Assembly: GCF_003937915.1 (NCBI RefSeq) | Contig: NZ_RHUM01000004.1 | Coordinates: 252,150-316,149 of the forward strand | Reading direction: 5' to 3' | From: Erwinia sp. 198 | GTDB lineage: Bacteria; Pseudomonadota; Gammaproteobacteria; Enterobacterales; Enterobacteriaceae | Length of the DNA stretch: 64,000 bases | Part shown: one piece after another, positions 1-8,104 of the stretch | Layout of the letters: each line of letters opens with the position of its first letter | How positions within the stretch are numbered: position 1 is the first letter of the stretch | Position numbers and translations under genes: made by a program | Notes under the pieces: model-generated | Database searches by the model: none | What the model was told of the DNA's origin: nothing | Seen by the model: only the letters and a program-made list of their open reading frames with translations

Positions 1-1
1 A

Positions 2-100
2 AAATGCCAGTTTACCCGAGCTATCTATACGCCGGAAACGCTGACGCGCTGCCCGGAATGCGGTAACGATCAGTTTCAGCGTCAGGCTTTTGAACCTTAG
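2..100 (+). CDS. ybeL: YbeL family zinc-ribbon protein, C-terminal fragment
   Basis: Only the last 32 codons are in the window, because the gene starts upstream of it. The translated tail has a C-P-E-C-G knuckle, an upstream K-C, and the ending DQFQRQAFEP. I recognise this as the C-terminal zinc ribbon of E. coli YbeL (DUF1451), whose tail is nearly the same (IYTPE..L..CP.CG.DQFQR..FEP). YbeL has no firmly known function. In E. coli it lies beside leuS, not directly beside glt, so the hscC/rihA-type genes found between them in K-12 are absent here. Confidence 0.8.
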   Translation, partial: KCQFTRAIYTPETLTRCPECGNDQFQRQAFEP

Positions 101-307
101 CCAGGCCCGGCGTGACGCTGCGTCTTTCCTTAAACAAGCAAAAAAGAGGGGCAAAGGCTAAGCGGGTCAAGAAAGTACGCGAGCGGTGCTTTACCAGGCC
201 AGAAGGGGAATTCAGACAGCCATAATATTTTGCGCCAGCTGAAACTGACCCTGTAATTTCTTACCTGCGGCACCGCTCTCCCGTCGCCCTTTACTATAAG
301 TGTTCCC

Positions 308-329
308 AAAAGCGACCCCGTCGCTTTTT
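308..329 (+). terminator. Hairpin with T-run downstream of ybeL
   Basis: A perfect 9-bp inverted repeat (AAAAGCGAC / GTCGCTTTT) encloses a 3-nt CCC loop and runs into TTTTT, so it could terminate a plus-strand transcript such as ybeL read-through. It is nearly symmetric and could also work on the minus strand. It sits about 200 nt past the ybeL stop. Confidence 0.5.
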
Positions 330-983
330 CCATTATAAGATGGTTAAGGTTTTTTATTTTCCACTAAAAAATTTTGGAATATATAAGATGCGCTCGTATA
401 CGGAGTAGAATTAAAACGCATTCGCTTTCTGAATAAATCCCGGATCCTTGTCAGCTTTTATAAAAATCACGGTTAATCTGTCACAACAGTTTTTCTAACC
501 TTTTCTGAACCTGCAGGTGCAGCCAGCATGGCATAGCCAAATCTGCCCTCAAAAAGGCTTCCGTTTATTTCTTTTTACCTGCGGCCGCCGATTAAGCGTC
601 AGAAAGCGGTCTGTATTTCAACAAACCGTGTTTTTGTTTTAAGCGCAATATCATGTTCAATCAACCTCAAGTTTTTCCGTGGCTGTCAATTTTACCTCGG
701 CATCGAAATAATCCTCTCCCCTAACATAAAAATCGCCAGTCTGGCTATATCGCTGGCGCGGAAAAAATTGGCGTAATGCCCGTTTGTTCGCCGCACACAG
801 AGCGGCTGCAAATGAGTTACGCTTTTTCTGAAAGGATCGCTTCGGCCGCATGTGTCGTTCAGCGGCGTGAAAATGCTGTCAATGAGCCTTATCGGGATAC
901 GATTATAAGGTAAAGCGCATCAACGCGCCGTGGCCTGAATCGTTGAGTATTCATCAGTCCAGATGATAAAAGGACATTTTATT

Positions 984-1019
984 AAAAAGGGCAACAACAT
1001 AAACGTGAAGTTGCCCTTT
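984..1019 (-). terminator. Rho-independent terminator of the microcin-like peptide gene
   Basis: A perfect 10-bp stem (AAAGGGCAAC / GTTGCCCTTT) with a 14-nt loop is followed on the minus strand by TTTTT. It lies about 40 nt after the stop codon of the 58-residue peptide gene, so that gene appears to be its own transcription unit. Confidence 0.8.
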
Positions 1020-1060
1020 AGCCCATAAAAGCAAAAGATTTTTAAGTAAGATGACGAAAA

Positions 1061-1237
1061 TTATTTCCGCCAGGCGTAGTCGCGGCCAGCGCTTCTGTTG
1101 TTATAGGCGCTTCTGCCCGCATTGTACCAGCTGTTTGAAAATGCGCTGTGATTTGAAGTGCTCCACTTAGCGCTGGAGTAGTAACCACCAGCCCCGCCAG
1201 AGATTTGCTGTGTTTCTTCTTTACTTAAAATACGCAT
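1061..1237 (-). CDS. Small peptide with double-glycine (class II microcin-type) leader
   Basis: A 58-codon ORF starts at an ATG preceded by AAGGAG at 7-nt spacing and ends 41 nt before a strong terminator. The product begins MRILSKEETQQISGG. This fits the double-glycine leader of class II microcins and colicin V (M-R-x-[LI]-[ST]-x-x-E/x...[IV]-S-G-G), which the peptidase domain of PCAT/CvaB-type exporters cuts after GG. The predicted 43-residue core begins AGGYYSSAKW. It has 9 Ser, 5 Asn, 5 Tyr and 3 Trp, is clearly cationic (4 Arg, 2 Lys, 1 Asp) and has no Cys; two RSA triplets occur near its end. No exporter, immunity or modification gene is next to it, so export would depend on a machine elsewhere. 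A bacteriocin or other secreted peptide is inference; a non-antibacterial role is possible. That it is a real gene is well supported. Confidence 0.8.
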   Translation of the reverse strand: MRILSKEETQQISGGAGGYYSSAKWSTSNHSAFSNSWYNAGRSAYNNRSAGRDYAWRK

Positions 1238-1260
1238 AATTTATCTCCTTGATTAAATAA

Positions 1261-1298
1261 TTGCGAACGGGCTTTTATACTCCGTGAACCCGTCGCAA
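1261..1298 (-). promoter_or_regulatory. Inverted repeat in the leader of the microcin-like gene
   Basis: TTGCGAACGGG at 1261-1271 pairs with CCCGTCGCAA at 1289-1298: ten base pairs with one bulged A. It ends 24 nt before the start codon, and its loop contains TATAAA on the minus strand, a possible -10 box. It could be an operator over the promoter or an RNA hairpin just upstream of the ribosome-binding site. Confidence 0.4.
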
Positions 1299-1448
1299 AA
1301 CATAAATTATTTTTACATTAATTACGATTGATTTATTAAATTCTTTGATTGTTTTTTGATTTTGATCGGTATAAGGCGAGGCCGGCCTGTCATTACGTTA
1401 CCTGGCCAGGTATATCTATCGGAGAATATATTGTCAGACAGCGTTTAC

Positions 1449-1469
1449 CAGGGCGAGGGGATCGCCCTG
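1449..1469 (-). terminator. Hairpin after gltL
   Basis: CAGGGCGA / TCGCCCTG forms an 8-bp stem with a 5-nt loop a few bases past the gltL stop. No T-run follows on the minus strand, so it may be a 3'-end stabiliser or weak terminator of the glt operon, not a canonical terminator. Confidence 0.4.
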
Positions 1470-1475
1470 TCAGCG

Positions 1476-2201
1476 TTAGTGCAGAATTTTCGCCAGGAAA
1501 TCCTTAGCGCGATCGGATTTGGGATTATTAAAGAAATCGTCTTTCGGCGAATCCTCAATAATCTTGCCCTCATCCATAAAGATCACCCGGTTCGCCACTT
1601 TGCGGGCAAAGCCCATCTCGTGCGTCACCACCATCATGGTCATGCCTTCGTTCGCCAGCTCCACCATTACATCCAGCACTTCGTTGATCATTTCTGGATC
1701 CAGCGCGGAAGTGGGTTCATCAAACAGCATAGCGACGGGATCCATACAGAGCGCCCGGGCGATAGCCACGCGCTGCTGCTGACCGCCGGAAAGCTGACCG
1801 GGATGTTTGTTAGCGTGTGCGGACAGCCCTACGCGCTCCAGCAGCTTCAGGCCTTTCTGACGAGCCTCTTCTTTATTACGCTTGAGCACCTTAACCTGTG
1901 CCAGCGTCAGGTTTTCTACAATCGTCAGATGCGGGAAAAGCTCAAAGTGCTGGAAAACCATGCCGACCTTGGCGCGCAGCTGCGCCAGATTGGTTTTCTT
2001 CTCCGTTACCGCCGTGCCGTTGACGGCGATACTGCCTTGCTGAACGGGTTCAAGGCCGTTGACCGTTTTGATCAGCGTCGATTTGCCGGAGCCGGAAGGG
2101 CCGCAGACCACGACCACCTCGCCTTTTTTCACTTCGGTAGAGCAGTCGGTCAGCACCTGAAAGTGACCATACCACTTAGAAACGTTTTTCAGGGTAATCA
2201 T
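1476..2201 (-). CDS. gltL: Glutamate/aspartate ABC importer ATPase GltL
   Basis: This is the cytoplasmic ATPase of the GltIJKL glutamate/aspartate importer. The 241-residue protein has every hallmark of a polar-amino-acid ABC ATPase: Walker A GPSGSGKS at 34-41, Q-loop near 84 ([10 protein letters not shown]), signature LSGGQQQR at 137-144, Walker B MLFDEP at 158-163 and the switch His in VVTHEMGF near 194. Length matches E. coli GltL. Its ATG directly follows the gltK stop, as expected for the last gene of gltI-gltJ-gltK-gltL. Confusion with GlnQ or ArtP is possible from sequence alone, but the operon context settles the assignment. Confidence 0.95.
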   Translation of the reverse strand: MITLKNVSKWYGHFQVLTDCSTEVKKGEVVVVCGPSGSGKSTLIKTVNGLEPVQQGSIAVNGTAVTEKKTNLAQLRAKVGMVFQHFELFPHLTIVENLTLAQVKVLKRNKEEARQKGLKLLERVGLSAHANKHPGQLSGGQQQRVAIARALCMDPVAMLFDEPTSALDPEMINEVLDVMVELANEGMTMMVVTHEMGFARKVANRVIFMDEGKIIEDSPKDDFFNNPKSDRAKDFLAKILH

Positions 2202-2879
2202 TTAAACCGTCCTTTTTTTCTTCAGATAGCTCACCAAAAGCGAAGCGCTAAGGCTGATAACAAAGTAAACCGCGCCGGCAAACAGCACCATTTCGATCTC
2301 GGTGCCGTTATTGATGCCGATAGTGTCGGCGGTGCGGAAGAAGTCGGCAAGGCTGAGAACGTACACCAGCGAGGTATCCTGAAACAGCACGATGCCCTGA
2401 GTCAGCAGCAGCGGCACCATGGCGCGAAACGCCTGCGGCAGGATAATCAGCTGCATCGCCTGCCACTGCGTCATGCCCAGCGCCAGTGCGGCCTTGCCCT
2501 GACCGCCCGCAATACTCAAAATGCCCGCGCGGATAATTTCCGAATAGTAGGCGGCTTCGAACAGGGCGAAGGCGACCATTGCGGAGATCAGCCGGATATC
2601 GGTTTTAGGGGAAACCCCCAGCACCTGCTGTAAAAAGCTGGGCACCACCAGATAAAACCAGAGCAGCACCATCACCAGCGGGACGGAGCGGAACAGGTTA
2701 ACGTACAGTTTGGCGAACCAGCTGACGAGCTTAAACCTCGACAGCCGCATCACGGCCAGCAGCGTGCCCCAGATAATGCCGAACACCACGGCGATAGCGG
2801 TGATTTTCAGCGTGATAATCATGCCGTTAATCAGGTAGGGCAGATTGGGAACAATGGTGCTCCAGTCAAACTCGTACAT
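2202..2879 (-). CDS. gltK: Glutamate/aspartate ABC importer permease GltK
   Basis: One of the two inner-membrane permeases of the GltIJKL importer (225 residues). It has the hydrophobic segments of a HisM/GlnP-type permease and the cytoplasmic EAA loop (about 108-147, containing [20 protein letters not shown]), which docks on the ATPase. Its start overlaps the stop of gltJ by one base and its stop abuts the gltL start, so translation is probably coupled. Confidence 0.94.
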   Translation of the reverse strand: MYEFDWSTIVPNLPYLINGMIITLKITAIAVVFGIIWGTLLAVMRLSRFKLVSWFAKLYVNLFRSVPLVMVLLWFYLVVPSFLQQVLGVSPKTDIRLISAMVAFALFEAAYYSEIIRAGILSIAGGQGKAALALGMTQWQAMQLIILPQAFRAMVPLLLTQGIVLFQDTSLVYVLSLADFFRTADTIGINNGTEIEMVLFAGAVYFVISLSASLLVSYLKKKRTV

Positions 2880-3619
2880 TATTTGCCTCCCGTGCCGCCG
2901 GGCAGGCGCACTTTGCGTTCGACCAGACTCATCAGCAGCATGATTACGACGTTAATGGCGATGTAGGCCAGGGTAATGGCGGTAAAGGATTCGTAAGCGT
3001 GCGCGGAATAATCCAGCAGTTTACCCGCCTGCGCCGCCATATCGACCAGCCCGATGGTCGAGGCTATAGCGGAGTTTTTCACCAGGTTAAGCATTTCCGA
3101 AGTCATCGGCGGCACAATTACCCTGTAGGCGTTGGGCAGCAGCACGTAGCGGTAGGTTTGCGGCAGCGTCAATCCCATCGCCAGGCCGGCGTTCTTCTGA
3201 CCGCGCGGCAGCGACTGAATAGCGGCACGCACCTGTTCGCAGACGCGAGCGGCGGTGAACAGGCCCAGGCAGAGTACGGAACAGGTGAAAAACTGGATAT
3301 TGGGATCCAGCTCTGACTTAAACCACATGCCGACGCTTTCCGGCAGCAGCTCCGGCACCACCAGATACCAGATAAAAAACTGCACGATCAGCGGCACGTT
3401 GCGGAACAGCTCCACGTAGCAGGTGCCAAGAGCAGAAAGCCAGCGGTTGGGCACGGTACGCAAAATACCGAACAGCGATCCAACACAGAGGGCGATGATC
3501 CAGGCGCAGACGGAGACGGCGAGGGTGACCTGAAAGCCGGACCACAGCCATCCCAGATAGGTGGTATTACCGAACGGGGCCTGCTGCAGGAAAATGCCCC
3601 AGTTCCAATCAATAGACAT
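2879..3619 (-). CDS. gltJ: Glutamate/aspartate ABC importer permease GltJ
   Basis: The second permease of the GltIJKL system (246 residues, the usual length). It starts [17 protein letters not shown], has several membrane segments and carries the EAA-loop motif [26 protein letters not shown] ribosome-binding site precedes the ATG. It is separated from gltI by 190 nt with a terminator-like hairpin, so gltJKL levels are probably set below those of the abundant binding protein GltI. Confidence 0.95.
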   Translation of the reverse strand: MSIDWNWGIFLQQAPFGNTTYLGWLWSGFQVTLAVSVCAWIIALCVGSLFGILRTVPNRWLSALGTCYVELFRNVPLIVQFFIWYLVVPELLPESVGMWFKSELDPNIQFFTCSVLCLGLFTAARVCEQVRAAIQSLPRGQKNAGLAMGLTLPQTYRYVLLPNAYRVIVPPMTSEMLNLVKNSAIASTIGLVDMAAQAGKLLDYSAHAYESFTAITLAYIAINVVIMLLMSLVERKVRLPGGTGGK

Positions 3620-3634
3620 AAGTCACTCCGGTAG

Positions 3635-3657
3635 AAAAAAGGGTAGCAGCGCTACCC
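3635..3657 (-). terminator. Terminator-like hairpin between gltI and gltJ
   Basis: GGGTAGC-GCT-GCTACCC is followed on the minus strand by TTTTTT: a 7-bp stem, 3-nt loop and T-run, 16 nt before gltJ. It would act as a partial terminator inside the glt operon and as the 3' end of the SroC-like RNA. Confidence 0.75.
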
Positions 3658-3808
3658 TGAAGATTGATGAGAGGCGTGTTTACCGTGGGGAACAACCGCG
3701 GCAAACGTCAGCCTGACCGTCGGCTTGTGGGTGCCGAACTTTTCAGGCTGCTGTCTGTCCTTGCCCGTTTTCAACAATCAAAGGCGGCACGCCGCCCTTA
3801 TTTTTGTT
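3635..3808 (-). ncRNA. sroC: Probable SroC sRNA (GcvB sponge) from the gltI-gltJ intergenic region
   Basis: In E. coli and Salmonella the region between gltI and gltJ is cut from the gltIJKL mRNA to give SroC, an Hfq-bound RNA that sequesters GcvB. Here the same position has a 190-nt gap, a GGCGGC..GCCGCC hairpin just after gltI and a terminator with T6 just before gltJ. Presence and boundaries are inferred from position and structure; I did not align the sequence to known SroC. Confidence 0.55.
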
Positions 3809-3809
3809 A

Positions 3810-4712
3810 TTAATTCAGTGCCTTATCGTTCGGTGTTTTGAACGTGGCTTTCATATCGTCAGAGAGCGCGAAGTTCATATTCAGGTTTTTAGGCGGAATA
3901 GGCTGGGTAAACCATTTGTCGAACCATTTGGTCGCCTCGCCTGACGTCTGTGCTTTGGCGATGGTTTCATCCATCAGCTGTTTAAAGGCGGTATCGCCTT
4001 TGCGCAACATGCAGCCGTAAGCTTCTTTCGACTGTGGCGTGCCTACAATTTCCCAGTTATCCGGTTTTTTGGCCTTGGCGCGTTCGCCCGCCAGCAGCGC
4101 ATCGTCCATCATAAAGGCGACGGCGCGACCGCTTTCCAGCGTACGGAACGAGTCGCCGTGGTCTTTAGCGCTGATGATACGCATCTCCAGCTTCTTCTCG
4201 TCATTCAGCTTGTGCAGCAGGATCTCAGAGGTAGTGCCGGAAGTGACCACTACGGTTTTGCCTTTTAAATCCGGGAAATCCTTAATCGGACTGCCTTTCT
4301 TCACCAGCAGACGGGTACCGATAACAAAGACGGTATTGGAGAAGGCCGCCTGCTGCTGACGCTCCGCATTATTGGTGGTAGAGCCGCACTCAAAATCATA
4401 GGTGCCGTTTTGCAGCAGCGGAATACGGTTTTGCGAGGTGATCGGCAGCATTTTCACCTGCAGATCGGGCTTGTTCAGTTTGGCTTTGATCGCCGCCACG
4501 ATGGCATTGGAATAGTCCTGCGAATAGCCGACGACTTTTTGCTGGTTGTCATAGTAAGAAAAAGGAACGGAAGACTCACGATGGCCGACAACGATAACGC
4601 CGTTTTTGGCAATTTTGTCCAGCGTGCTTTGCGGGGCATCGGCTGCGTGAGCCACGGCGGAGGACAGGCCAGCCAGTGCCAGCAGACACAGTCCAGTTTT
4701 CCGAAATTTCAT
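3810..4712 (-). CDS. gltI: Periplasmic glutamate/aspartate-binding protein GltI
   Basis: This is the solute-binding protein that delivers glutamate and aspartate to GltJK. I place the start at 4712 because a GAAGGAG site precedes that ATG and the protein then begins with a normal signal peptide (MKFRKTGLCLLALAGLSSAV, cut after AHA near residue 23). It is then 300 residues long against about 302 in E. coli; the open frame upstream to 5012 is leader sequence. The mature start DAPQSTLDKIAKNGVIVVGH and the SBP_bac_3 fold with VVTSGTTSE are typical. It heads the glt operon, and the leader carries a GcvB-type C/A-rich element. Confidence 0.96.
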   Translation of the reverse strand: MKFRKTGLCLLALAGLSSAVAHAADAPQSTLDKIAKNGVIVVGHRESSVPFSYYDNQQKVVGYSQDYSNAIVAAIKAKLNKPDLQVKMLPITSQNRIPLLQNGTYDFECGSTTNNAERQQQAAFSNTVFVIGTRLLVKKGSPIKDFPDLKGKTVVVTSGTTSEILLHKLNDEKKLEMRIISAKDHGDSFRTLESGRAVAFMMDDALLAGERAKAKKPDNWEIVGTPQSKEAYGCMLRKGDTAFKQLMDETIAKAQTSGEATKWFDKWFTQPIPPKNLNMNFALSDDMKATFKTPNDKALN

Positions 4713-4752
4713 CTCCAACTCCTTCGTTGTAAAGCGCCATAACGGTGCGCCG

Positions 4753-4790
4753 ATTGTGATGTTGTGTTTGTAGCCGCTTATTGTTGTATT
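4753..4790 (-). promoter_or_regulatory. C/A-rich GcvB target and translational enhancer in gltI leader
   Basis: On the mRNA strand, 41-61 nt upstream of the gltI ATG, lies ACAAACACAACATCACAATC, preceded by AATACAACAAT. In Salmonella, gltI is a classic GcvB target through a C/A-rich element at this distance that also enhances translation. Match of composition and position is seen directly; GcvB binding is inference. Confidence 0.65.
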
Positions 4791-4796
4791 TTCAGC

Positions 4797-4812
4797 GCCA
4801 GGGCCGCGCCGG
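4797..4812 (-). promoter_or_regulatory. Candidate sigma-54 promoter of gltI
   Basis: The minus strand reads CCGGCGCGGCCCTGGC, which has the essential GG - 10 nt - GC spacing of a -24/-12 promoter, though flanking consensus bases are imperfect. Predicted transcription start is about 4785, which leaves the C/A-rich element in the leader. This is a weak call by itself, strengthened by the NtrC-like site upstream. Confidence 0.35.
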
Positions 4813-4878
4813 ATAGCCTTAACATAGCTGAATGTTAACGGTAAGAAACAATAAAGTTTCGGTTTTGCGAAGCGTGCC

Positions 4879-4894
4879 GCACCAAAATAATGCA
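4879..4894 (-). promoter_or_regulatory. Candidate NtrC-binding site upstream of gltI
   Basis: The minus strand reads TGCATTATTTTGGTGC. This is one mismatch from the NtrC (NRI) enhancer consensus TGCACYAWWWTGGTGC and almost identical to sites at glnA. It lies about 100 bp upstream of the possible sigma-54 start, a usual enhancer distance. Confidence 0.5.
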
Positions 4895-5110
4895 TTGCAT
4901 GAGGGGCTGCCCGCTGGTGGCGCAGAGGACGAGCCGTCATGGTGCATTTACGGCCTGCGGGTCGCTGTTGTCGACGTTTCAGCGTAGCCAGGAAATAAAC
5001 TGCAATCGCCATGCCATATTTTTCGTATGGCGTTGTTGTGAGTGGTTTTTACGCGGGAAAGGTTCGGAAGAAAGCAGAAAACGGGATGTGAAGGGCAAGG
5101 AGGAGATAAA

Positions 5111-5143
5111 GCGCAGGGGGTCGGCAAAAATCCCTGCGCTTTG
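5111..5143 (-). terminator. Hairpin downstream of lnt
   Basis: AAGCGCAGGG and CCCTGCGCTTT pair over 10-11 bp a few bases past the lnt stop, with a loop of about 12 nt. The minus-strand continuation is TTTATCT, so the T-run is short. It probably marks the end of the ybeZYX-lnt transcript. Confidence 0.5.
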
Positions 5144-5147
5144 ACTA

Positions 5148-6680
5148 TCAGCGTCTGTTCCGCCAGCCGGTAAACAGGGCGGCCGCAGCGAACAGCGCTG
5201 TCACCATCCATACCGTCCAGTTGCCGAAACGCGCGTACGGCGTAAGCCCACGGGTTGGCGTAACGCTGGTTGCCAGCACAGCCGGAACAAATTGCGGGAT
5301 CATCTCTTCCGCGCTGCCGTCCGCATCAATTACTGCCGTCACGCCGTTGTTGGTATCGCGCAGCAGCGGTCGGCCCAGCTCCAGCGCGCGCATCCGCGCC
5401 ATCTGGAAATGCTGCCACGGCCCAATGGAATGACCGAACCAGGCATCGTTAGAGACAGTCAGCAGAAAATCGGTATCGGCACGGAAATTATCCCGCAGCT
5501 GCTGGCCCAGCACGATTTCATAGCAGATTGCCGCCGTCAGCTTATAGCCGCCCGCCTGGAGCTGCGGCTGGCGATAGGCGCCACGGCTAAACGAAGACAT
5601 TGGCAGATCGAAAAAGGGCGCCAGCGGACGCAATAACGCTTCCAGCGGCACGAATTCGCCAAACGGCACCAGATGGTTTTTCTGGTAGCGGCTGCCGCTT
5701 TCGTAGCTGTAAGGTTGCTTATCACCCAGCACAATGATCGAGTTGTAATCGTGATAGCGATTATTTTCCAGTCGCGAATCGACAATACCGGTGATCAGGC
5801 TGCTGCCCTGGGAACGCAGCTCGCGGTCTATGGTTTGCAGGAAAGGCTGCTGATTGGTTTCCAGATCGGGAATAGCCGACTCCGGCCAGATAATCAGCGG
5901 CGTCTTATTAACGTAAGGCCGCGTCAGCGCTGTATAGGTTTTCAGCGTGTTGATAAGCTGGTTGGGATCCCATTTCAGCGACTGAGGAATGTTGCCCTGC
6001 ACCAGCGCGACATTTACCGTGCGTCCGGGCTGCGGCTGATACCAGCTAATCATGCGCAGTGGCCAGGGCAGCAGCAGCAGCGCCAGCGCGCCGACGGCCG
6101 CTATCCAGCTGCGTTTTGCCGCGGCAAAGACCACCAGCCCGGCAACGATGGTCAGGACAAAGGTAATGCCCTCCACGCCCGTCAGCGGCCCCAGCCCCTT
6201 TAACGGCCCGTCAATCTGGCTGTAGCCAAATTGCAGCCACGGGAAGCCAGTTAGCACCCAGCCGCGCAGAAATTCAGTGATTTGCCACAGCACGGGCGCG
6301 GCCAGCGCCAGCCGCGTTAGCGAGGTTTTGGGGAACAGCCGGTTCAGCAGCGCGGCAAACAGCATGGTGTAGAGCGCAAGGTAAGCCGCCAGCAGGATCA
6401 CCAGAAAAACGTTGACCGGGCCAGGCATACCGCCAAACGTGGCGATACTGACGTAGACCCAGTTAACGCCGCTGCCGAACAGGCCGAAGCCCCAGACGAA
6501 ACCGATGGCGGTTGCCTGGCGCGTCGTGCGGTTAAGGGTCAGCGCCAGCAGGCCGCAAAGCGAAACCAGCGCGGCAGGCCAGAAATCATAGGGCGAAAAC
6601 GCCAGGGTGCCAGCGGCACCCGTCAGCAGCGCTAAAAGCAGGCGAACCCGCTGGCGCTGGTATAAGGAGGCAATAGCCAT
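5148..6680 (-). CDS. lnt: Apolipoprotein N-acyltransferase Lnt
   Basis: This inner-membrane enzyme adds the third acyl chain to the N-terminal cysteine of outer-membrane lipoproteins. The protein begins [19 protein letters not shown] and is 510 residues long (E. coli 512). The nitrilase-like triad is visible at Glu267 (IIWPESAIP), Lys334 ([13 protein letters not shown]) and Cys386 (LTAAICYEI), after an N-terminal half of several membrane helices. I chose the ATG at 6680 because it matches the family N-terminus; the frame continues upstream into the end of ybeX. The start is 7 nt from the ybeX stop, so the genes are co-transcribed. Confidence 0.96.
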   Translation of the reverse strand: MAIASLYQRQRVRLLLALLTGAAGTLAFSPYDFWPAALVSLCGLLALTLNRTTRQATAIGFVWGFGLFGSGVNWVYVSIATFGGMPGPVNVFLVILLAAYLALYTMLFAALLNRLFPKTSLTRLALAAPVLWQITEFLRGWVLTGFPWLQFGYSQIDGPLKGLGPLTGVEGITFVLTIVAGLVVFAAAKRSWIAAVGALALLLLPWPLRMISWYQPQPGRTVNVALVQGNIPQSLKWDPNQLINTLKTYTALTRPYVNKTPLIIWPESAIPDLETNQQPFLQTIDRELRSQGSSLITGIVDSRLENNRYHDYNSIIVLGDKQPYSYESGSRYQKNHLVPFGEFVPLEALLRPLAPFFDLPMSSFSRGAYRQPQLQAGGYKLTAAICYEIVLGQQLRDNFRADTDFLLTVSNDAWFGHSIGPWQHFQMARMRALELGRPLLRDTNNGVTAVIDADGSAEEMIPQFVPAVLATSVTPTRGLTPYARFGNWTVWMVTALFAAAALFTGWRNRR

Positions 6681-6687
6681 AGGGAAA

Positions 6688-7566
6688 TTATTCTTCCAGT
6701 ATCGGTTGCGTCGCGTTTTCCGGAATTTTGACGTGCACCTGAATGATACGGCGGCTGTCGGCCATGGCGACCTTGAACTGATAGCCTTCAATCTCGATGC
6801 TTTCGCCGCGCGCGGGCAGATGTCCGAACGCCTGCATCACCAGCCCGCCGATAGTATCCACTTCCTCGTCGCTGAAGTGCGTTTCAAAGACCTCGTTGAA
6901 ATCTTCAATCGGCGTCAGGGCGCGGATAGTATAGGTATGGCGGCTCAGCTGGCGAATATCGCGATCTTCCTCGTCGTCATATTCGTCTTCGATTTCGCCG
7001 ACGATCAGCTCCAGGATATCTTCAATGGTGACCAGGCCGGATACGCCGCCGAACTCATCAATCACAATCGCCATATGGTAGCGCTGCGAGCGAAACTCTT
7101 TCAGCATCCGGTCGACGCGCTTGCTCTCCGGCACCACTACGGCCGGACGCAGCACTTTTTCGATGCTGAACGGGGCGGATTCGCTGCTCATAAAAGGCAG
7201 CAAATCTTTCGCCATCAGAATGCCTTCGACATGATCCTTATCTTCACTGATAACCGGAAAGCGGGAGTGGGCGGATTCGATAATCGTATCCAGGCACTCG
7301 TCGAGCGACTGGTTACGCTTCAGCGTCACCATCTGCGAGCGCGGGATCATGATGTCACGCACGCGCTGTTCAGCGATATCCATGACCCCTTCGAGCATGT
7401 CGCGGGTATCCTGGTCTATCAGCTCGTTCTGCTCGGAATCGCGGATTAGCTCCAGCAGATCGTCGCGGTTTTTAGGCTCACCGTGAAACAGCTGGTTGAG
7501 GATAAGGGTGAAAAATCCCTTTTTACTACTGGGACTGTCATTGTTCTGTGAATGGTCATCGCTCAT
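6688..7566 (-). CDS. ybeX: CorC/YbeX family CBS-domain protein
   Basis: A 292-residue protein equal in length to E. coli YbeX (CorC) and very similar throughout ([10 protein letters not shown]... [19 protein letters not shown]). It has a pair of CBS domains at about 70-200 ([29 protein letters not shown]) and a C-terminal CorC/HlyC domain at about 205-285 ([16 protein letters not shown]). It was first linked to magnesium/cobalt efflux, and later work ties YbeX to ribosome metabolism. The ATG at 7566 matches the family start. It lies between ybeY and lnt on one transcript. Confidence 0.93.
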   Translation of the reverse strand: MSDDHSQNNDSPSSKKGFFTLILNQLFHGEPKNRDDLLELIRDSEQNELIDQDTRDMLEGVMDIAEQRVRDIMIPRSQMVTLKRNQSLDECLDTIIESAHSRFPVISEDKDHVEGILMAKDLLPFMSSESAPFSIEKVLRPAVVVPESKRVDRMLKEFRSQRYHMAIVIDEFGGVSGLVTIEDILELIVGEIEDEYDDEEDRDIRQLSRHTYTIRALTPIEDFNEVFETHFSDEEVDTIGGLVMQAFGHLPARGESIEIEGYQFKVAMADSRRIIQVHVKIPENATQPILEE

Positions 7567-7633
7567 GGCGTTTTTGTTTCTGTCACTCTTGCTGAGATTA
7601 GGGGTGTCCCTTCCGATGGGGAAGGGACGCGGG

Positions 7634-8104
7634 TTAGAACTCTTTCTCCGAAATGTACGGGTCGGCATAACCAAGAGCAAGCATTATCTCGGTCTCGATC
7701 GCCTCCATCTCTTCGGCTTCATCATCTTCGATATGATCATAGCCCAGCAGATGCAGGCTGCCGTGAATGACCATATGCGCCCAGTGCGCCAGCAGCGGCT
7801 TTTCCTGCTCTGCCGCTTCCTGCTCGACCACCTGGCGACAGATGATCAGGTCGCCCAGCAGCGGCAGCTCAATGCCCGGCGGCGCTTCAAAAGGAAACGA
7901 CAGCACGTTAGTGGGTTTGTCTTTGCTGCGATAGGTGTGGTTCAGCTCACGGCTTTCCGCCTCGTCCACCATGCGGATCGTCACTTCGCTTTCTTCCTGA
8001 AACTGCGGCAGCACCGCTTCCAGCCAGCGCTGAAAATCCGCTTCGGCCGGTAAACCTTCCGGCTGCGCGCACGCCAGCTGTAAATCCAGTATTACGGTAC
8101 TCAT
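7634..8104 (-). CDS. ybeY: Endoribonuclease YbeY
   Basis: Zinc-dependent RNase involved in 16S rRNA 3' maturation and ribosome quality control. The 156-residue protein has the signature H-x3-H-x5-H as His114, His118 and His124 ([11 protein letters not shown]), plus the conserved [12 protein letters not shown]. The ATG overlaps the ybeZ stop by 4 nt, indicating translational coupling. The gap to ybeX is 67 nt. Confidence 0.96.
   Translation of the reverse strand: MSTVILDLQLACAQPEGLPAEADFQRWLEAVLPQFQEESEVTIRMVDEAESRELNHTYRSKDKPTNVLSFPFEAPPGIELPLLGDLIICRQVVEQEAAEQEKPLLAHWAHMVIHGSLHLLGYDHIEDDEAEEMEAIETEIMLALGYADPYISEKEF

Larger units (their letters stand above)
101..1060. other. Long intergenic stretch, no convincing protein gene
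   Basis: About 960 bases hold only short open frames without ribosome-binding sites. Those at 130-333 (67 codons) and 657-851 (64 codons), both minus, are the longest. Two hairpins are visible (308-329 and 984-1019). I see no transposase, integrase or tRNA remnant. E. coli carries a variable set of genes in the equivalent interval, so this is a lineage-variable spot. Confidence 0.5.
4713..5107. other. gltI upstream regulatory region
   Basis: A stretch without a protein gene between the lnt terminator-like hairpin and gltI. It holds the C/A-rich leader element, the sigma-54-like promoter and the NtrC-like site. Short frames here have no ribosome-binding sites. Confidence 0.6.

Noticed and set aside
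657..851. 64-codon minus-strand frame downstream of the microcin-like gene, considered as an immunity gene
   Set aside because: No ribosome-binding site, no membrane segment, and it lies beyond the terminator of the peptide gene.
1356..2633. 425-codon frame antisense to gltL/gltK
   Set aside because: Shadow of two certain ABC-transporter genes; His/Gln-rich composition is typical of antisense translation.
4713..5012. 100-codon N-terminal extension of GltI
   Set aside because: It would bury the signal peptide, and the region holds the gltI leader, promoter-like and NtrC-like elements.
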